Shown one piece after another: positions 31,619-35,007 of a DNA stretch of 35,007 nt. Source of the stretch: Nymphaea colorata (taxonomy: Eukaryota > Streptophyta > Magnoliopsida > Nymphaeales > Nymphaeaceae); assembly GCF_008831285.2 (NCBI RefSeq), contig NW_022204939.1:1-35007 (forward strand), written 5' to 3'. The notes beneath the pieces were generated by a model that was not told the DNA's origin, did not search any database, and saw nothing but the letters and a program-made list of their open reading frames with translations. Numbering within the stretch: the stretch's first letter is position 1; every line of letters starts with the position of its first letter. The position numbers and the translations under genes were made by a program.

Positions 31619-32480
31619 ATGGCATCCCAATACAATCTATGAGGTGCCAAGGCGAGGAGCCGGCCCATCTAGTAGAGACGAGCCCAGCCCATGACCAGGG
31701 AAACCTGGAAGGAAGGTGAATAGGTTGGTCGAAGATGTGGCCACCCATGAGGAAGCCCTCGGCTTTGCTACCGAGACCTTTGAGGGATTCAAGGAGGAGA
31801 TGAAGTTGATGCAGGAATAGATGGCGAGTCAGTGGTCATGAACCGATCACTCTCTAACTTGGTGAAGACCTTGCTGGACGAAGTTGCTAAACTTCGGGCT
31901 TCAAATCAGAGACTGCTACTACGAACTCAGCTAGTAGTAGCCGAGGGAGGACCAGTAGGATCGACGTTCAACGTTAGGTGAAGTACAGTGGTAGCCAAGA
32001 GACAACTTTTGTTCCAAGTCGACTACTACCTGGACCTGCAGAACGTCGTAGAAGAGATCTGAATATCAAGACCCCAACAATGTTGTTAGAGGGAGACGCT
32101 GTGGCTTGGTGGTGGCGCAAAATGTTGGACATCGAGAATGGGGACTGCACAATCAAGACCTTCGACGACTTCTGCAAACAATTGAAGCGACACTTCATGC
32201 CCGTGAATGCTGAAAGGCAGCCTATAGGTTGGTTGCAAACCTGAAACAGACTGGTGCCTTGAGAATTACATTCGGGCATATCAGACGATCATGTTGGACG
32301 TGCCTACGATGCCAGAAAAGATAAACTTAACTGGTTCATCATAGGGCTCCAATCTTGGGCCCAAGCCACGTGGAGAGATCAAATCCTGAGAGCTTCGAGC
32401 AGGCACCCAATGCAGAAGCTACATAGATACCTTCAAGTCTACGAAGGAGTCCGACCACGACGGTAAGAGGGAGGAACGAC
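31619..32480 (+). pseudogene. gag: chromovirus gag, degenerate
   Basis: A possible start is the ATG at 31619 (MASQYNL, then a stop). A charged helix-rich part follows (SLSNLVKTLLDEVAKLRA, about 31848-31901). The gag core is readable in the frame from 31978: KYSGSQETT, then EGDAVAWWWRKMLD at about residues 38-51 and TFDDFCKQLKRHFMPVNAE. Another frame holds KLNWFIIGLQSWAQATWRDQ (about 32325-32380). These are the conserved blocks of chromovirus gag ('YLxGxAxxWWR', 'FxxxFxxxFxP', 'FxxGLxxWxxxxL'). Frameshifts lie near 31975 and 32245, with several stops before. The product would be the capsid precursor; it cannot be made here. Confidence 0.82.
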
Positions 32481-32646
32481 GAGACAACAGAAGTGAATCG
32501 TCCCCCAGAAGCCCACCGACAAAAAACCCCTCTTTCGCAAGGACACAATGGGCCACCAAGAGAAGTGACTTGTTGGGTTTGCGGAGGAAGGCTCTATGCG
32601 CGTGTCTACCCAAAAATGGGTGAGACCCACCGAATAGGCCAATGCT

Positions 32647-32960
32647 GTGAGGGCCACTGAAGGCAGGACTCAAGAAGGGGAAGGATCGAGGATTGGTGCA
32701 CTTCAGCTTCTCAACTCACTACAACGTGAAGAGAAAGCCAAGGTCACAACGACGCCTTCCAGGGAACTCATGTACGTTGAGATTATGGTGAACGGAAAGC
32801 CTATGATGGCTATGATAGATACGGGTGCCACGCACAATTTCGTCTTAGTTGTGGAGGCGAGGAGACTAGGCCTCACCCTTGAGAGGGAGAGTTGCGCATG
32901 AAGGCAGTCAACTCAAAGGCAAAGCCCAGATGATTCTCGGCATGGAGCTCCTTAGTGCAG
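32647..32960 (+). pseudogene. chromovirus aspartic protease
   Basis: In the frame from 32647 residues 41-65 read LMYVEIMVNGKP, then MIDTGATHNFV. The DTG triad (Asp codon at 32818) is the retropepsin active site, and 'DTGATHNFV' is the form seen in plant gypsy elements. The C-terminal half continues in another frame (a diverged 'LGMxxL' block at about 32936-32955). The enzyme would cut the polyprotein. It is disrupted by a frameshift near 32890. After it, VVMISALNLAEA (about 33060-33095) fits the protease-reverse transcriptase linker. Confidence 0.82.
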
Positions 32961-33159
32961 CGAAGATGGTACGATGCCGCATTTGCATAATGTCAGCATT
33001 ATGGATAGAAGTCTCCCTGCATGTTGCCTGCGGTAACACTAAGGAAAGACAAGGGCAAGGTCGTGATGATATCTGCGCTCAATTTAGCAGAGGCCCGAAG
33101 CATGGCAACGAGATGGACTTGGTGGCAACCAGGGAAGTGCCTAAAAACTCTCCTGGTTT

Positions 33160-33250
33160 GGTCCAGAGGCGCTTGCGCCTATCTTAGAGGAATTCGCATA
33201 GATGGTGGCCACCTCGGCATAAAGTGGGCCATGCCCCTACAGAATTGAAG
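33160..33250 (+). other. deletion junction: start of reverse transcriptase meets end of integrase
   Basis: At about 33165-33195 one frame reads LAPILEEFA, matching the 'LxEFxDVMP' start of the gypsy reverse transcriptase region. By about 33245-33285 the reading is KKHADQRRGSMEFE, matching the 'KxxADxxRxxxEF' helix near the integrase end. Everything in between is missing. Confidence 0.6.
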
Positions 33251-33720
33251 AAACATGCAGATCAAAGACGAGGGTCGATGGAATTTGAGCGGCAACCAAG
33301 TCCTTGTGAAGCTTTACGCAGACTGGGCAGGCATCTTTCGTGGGCGATGCCGAGCACAGATCAGAAAGTATGAAGGGCATTTACTGTGGTCAAGAGGATG
33401 GGGAAGCTAGCGTACAAGTTAGATCTTCCGCTAGACTTCAAGGGGCATCTTGTGTTCCACTTCGCAACCTTCAGCCCTTCTATGCCGATGCTGAAGACCC
33501 GGATAGAAGACAGCCATGGTGAGAACCAATCTTGCAACGAGCTCCTTCGACCGGAGGACCACCAATTGACAGTTGGACCAAATCTTCGGCACAAAATCAA
33601 CTACCGTGGTGAACCGAAGCGATACTTGGTAAGGTGGGTAGATGAAGACCAGCAACAATGGAGTATGGCTTCCGTTTGAAGTGAAGTCATCCAGAAGATG
33701 TTAGGGTCACCATGAAGCTG
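33251..33720 (+). pseudogene. int: chromovirus integrase C-terminus with chromodomain
   Basis: The start of the piece reads NQVLVKLYADWAGIF and IRKYEGH in one frame. The frame from 33386 gives RMGKLAYKLDLPL, then HLVFHFATFSP, the GPY/F module of gypsy integrases ('YxGPFxVxxxxGxxAYxLxLP ... HxVFHVSxLxP'). Residues 67-91 (LRHKINYRGEPKRYLVRWVD, ending in a Trp) fit a chromodomain with its conserved Tyr, Trp and C-terminal Trp, which defines chromoviruses and is thought to guide insertion to chromatin marks. The catalytic core is absent. A stop at 33677-33679 cuts the end. Confidence 0.82.
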
Positions 33721-33746
33721 CTAGCGCAGAGGACGGCGCTTGTTTT

Positions 33747-33757
33747 GAAGGGGGGAG
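33747..33757 (+). other. polypurine tract of the chromovirus
   Basis: 'gaaggggggag' lies two bases before the right LTR, as expected for the plus-strand DNA primer. Confidence 0.85.
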
Positions 33758-33759
33758 CC

Positions 33760-34168
33760 TGTTCCCTGCGTCTAAAGTATGTACAGTCCTTTGCTTTGCA
33801 AATGTACTTTCTTTGCTTATGTTGAGTCATGGTGTAAGCTTAGTGTTCACTTGTGTCGGAGTACCCTCCCAAAACGGCCCCAAGTGTAATATTGGGATTC
33901 CTTGTTTTGGATGGTCGCCATGGGAATTCTATAAGCGGCTTCTTCCATCCTATGTAAGTAAAGTTAAAAGCTTACTTGCTTCCCTCGTGATGTACTCATC
34001 TTGTTAAAGTGAATATATTGCGAGTTTTCTTTCCAGACTCTTGTGTATTTTGTGTCTTTGTTTTTGAAGAATCGTTCAAGTAATCTGTGCTCACTTGAAT
34101 GAAGCGAAGGCTTGGCTTACTGGTCAGAGTTTGCCACGCCGTGCGGTCGAAGAAGTCAGCCCGTGACA
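33760..34168 (+). repeat. 3' long terminal repeat of the chromovirus
   Basis: 409 bp, direct copy of the left LTR with scattered substitutions and small indels concentrated in its last 120 bp. Confidence 0.95.
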
Positions 34169-34173
34169 CTGCA

Positions 34174-34489
34174 TGCCAAGGCAATTATAATTTGAGCAAA
34201 ACAGAGGCAAATGAATATTCCTTTTACTGAAGTTGTAGATCCATTTGCCATTTGTATTTGTGTTTTAGTGATCTTTTACTTGGATCCGGCCCTTTGCAAG
34301 TCTAAGTGATGACAATTTCTTTCATACATGGTTATGGTTATGTATCTTCTGGTGAAAGATTTGGATCATTCCCAATGAAGTCTTCTTTGCTAATGCACGT
34401 TTTAATTTCCACCATTTATTGCAAACCTTCTGAAGGAGATTTTTAGCTATCATGAAGACTTTCTGGCTGTCGGATTGGTTCCTCACTTC
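34174..34489. other. no feature seen
   Basis: The stretch between the chromovirus and unit C has no recognisable gene, repeat or transposon end. Confidence 0.4.
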
Positions 34490-34555
34490 TTCTATACTGC
34501 TTGTTCTCTATTTCCTTTTGTTTTTCCATTACTCTTTAGTTTCATTTAATACAAG

Positions 34556-34588
<33 letters not shown>

Positions 34589-35007
34589 TCTCTCTCTCTC
34601 TCTCTCTCTCTCCTGTGTGTGCCTATGAATATATATATTTATAATATAAGATCATAAAAAACATACCACTTAGGTAGGAAATGAAGCCAGGCCTATTAAT
34701 TTTTTTTTTCGTAATTTAGCAGTATCTTCAAATATATTTGTTGATAAACATACATTAAGTTGGTTATTATTTATTTATTAATATACCATAATAATTAAAA
34801 AGAAATGGCTCTTATAACATTAAATTTTAATAATAGAAAAAAACACTTCTTTTTATAAAAGTAATTTGAACTTGAACATTATTTAGATTAAATTAGTGTT
34901 TATAATGAACAAATTAGGAGATTCACATTTCGTTCAAAACACTTTTTAACACAAATATAAGAGATCTGTTGGTTTTTCTTTGTGGCAGAAGTAGTGCGGG
35001 GTGTGTG
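34490..35007 (+). repeat. unit C: left end of a third tandem unit, cut by window edge
   Basis: From about 34490 ('cttcttctatactgcttgt') this follows unit A from 4516, including the 'tttcatttaatacaa' + CT run, 'acataccactta(c/g)gta', and the 'ttttaacacaaatataagag' word at 34944-34963. It stops at the window end at the place where A and B have their first GT repeat. It is more diverged from A than B is. Confidence 0.85.
34557..34611. repeat. CT microsatellite in unit C
   Basis: A CT run of about 55 bp with two TTC interruptions. Confidence 0.9.

Larger units (their letters stand above)
31108..34173 (+). mobile_element. Ty3/gypsy chromovirus, complete ends, internally deleted
   Basis: Two direct LTRs (31113-31522 and 33760-34168) with TG...CA ends bound a 2.2-kb interior. 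A perfect 5-bp target duplication CTGCA lies at 31108-31112 and 34169-34173, so the element inserted as one unit and was not rearranged at its borders. A primer-binding site follows the left LTR and a purine tract precedes the right. The interior encodes, in pieces, gag, protease and the integrase C-terminus with a chromodomain. Reverse transcriptase, RNase H and the integrase core are missing (about 2.5-3 kb by family length), lost at about 33240. The LTRs differ at roughly 35-40 of 410 positions by eye, which implies an old insertion. All frames are broken. Confidence 0.93.

Noticed and set aside
31348-31668. 106-codon minus-strand frame and its short copy at 33996-34184
   Set aside because: Both lie in or over the two LTRs of the chromovirus; the shared peptide is a by-product of LTR duplication.

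Overview
The window looks like nuclear DNA of a seed plant, from a gene-poor, transposon-rich region. The evidence is TA- and CT-rich microsatellites throughout, relics of plant Ty1/copia, Ty3/gypsy (chromovirus) and L1-type LINE elements, short hAT-type inverted-repeat elements with 8-bp target duplications, and the absence of any intact protein-coding gene, rRNA or tRNA. The species cannot be named from the sequence.

Layout: 1-1170 copia relic (gag joined to the integrase C-terminal part; middle missing). 1171-2390 unclassified. 2390-3765 fragments of a local repeat family ('copy 0'). 3768-4036 a short exon-like open frame. 4290-4482 minus-strand copia gag-pre-integrase remnant. About 4510-11885 is a 7.4-kb non-coding block ('unit A'). 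11886-12360 is dominated by a 200-bp TA tract. 12800-16100 minus-strand degenerate LINE. 16201-16520 a second minus-strand copia remnant. 16620-17625 the 5' end of another copia element (LTR, primer-binding site, repeat-rich leader, first gag codons). About 17620-27578 is 'unit B', a second copy of unit A. 27579-29554 is mostly unclassified but holds a 3 x 51-bp tandem repeat. 29555-31100 is a rearranged, partly inverted fourth set of unit fragments. 31108-34173 is a structurally complete but internally deleted chromovirus with a perfect 5-bp target duplication. 34174-34489 shows nothing recognisable. 34490-35007 is the start of a third unit ('unit C'), cut by the window edge.

No operon or pathway is visible; the organising theme is duplication. 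Units A, B and C lie in the same orientation, so the region is a segmental array into which transposons have inserted and from which pieces have been lost. Comparison of copies polarises several events: unit A lost about 2.1 kb and 0.46 kb that unit B retains, and unit B gained a 331-bp local tandem duplication. Similarities were judged by eye; no identities were computed.
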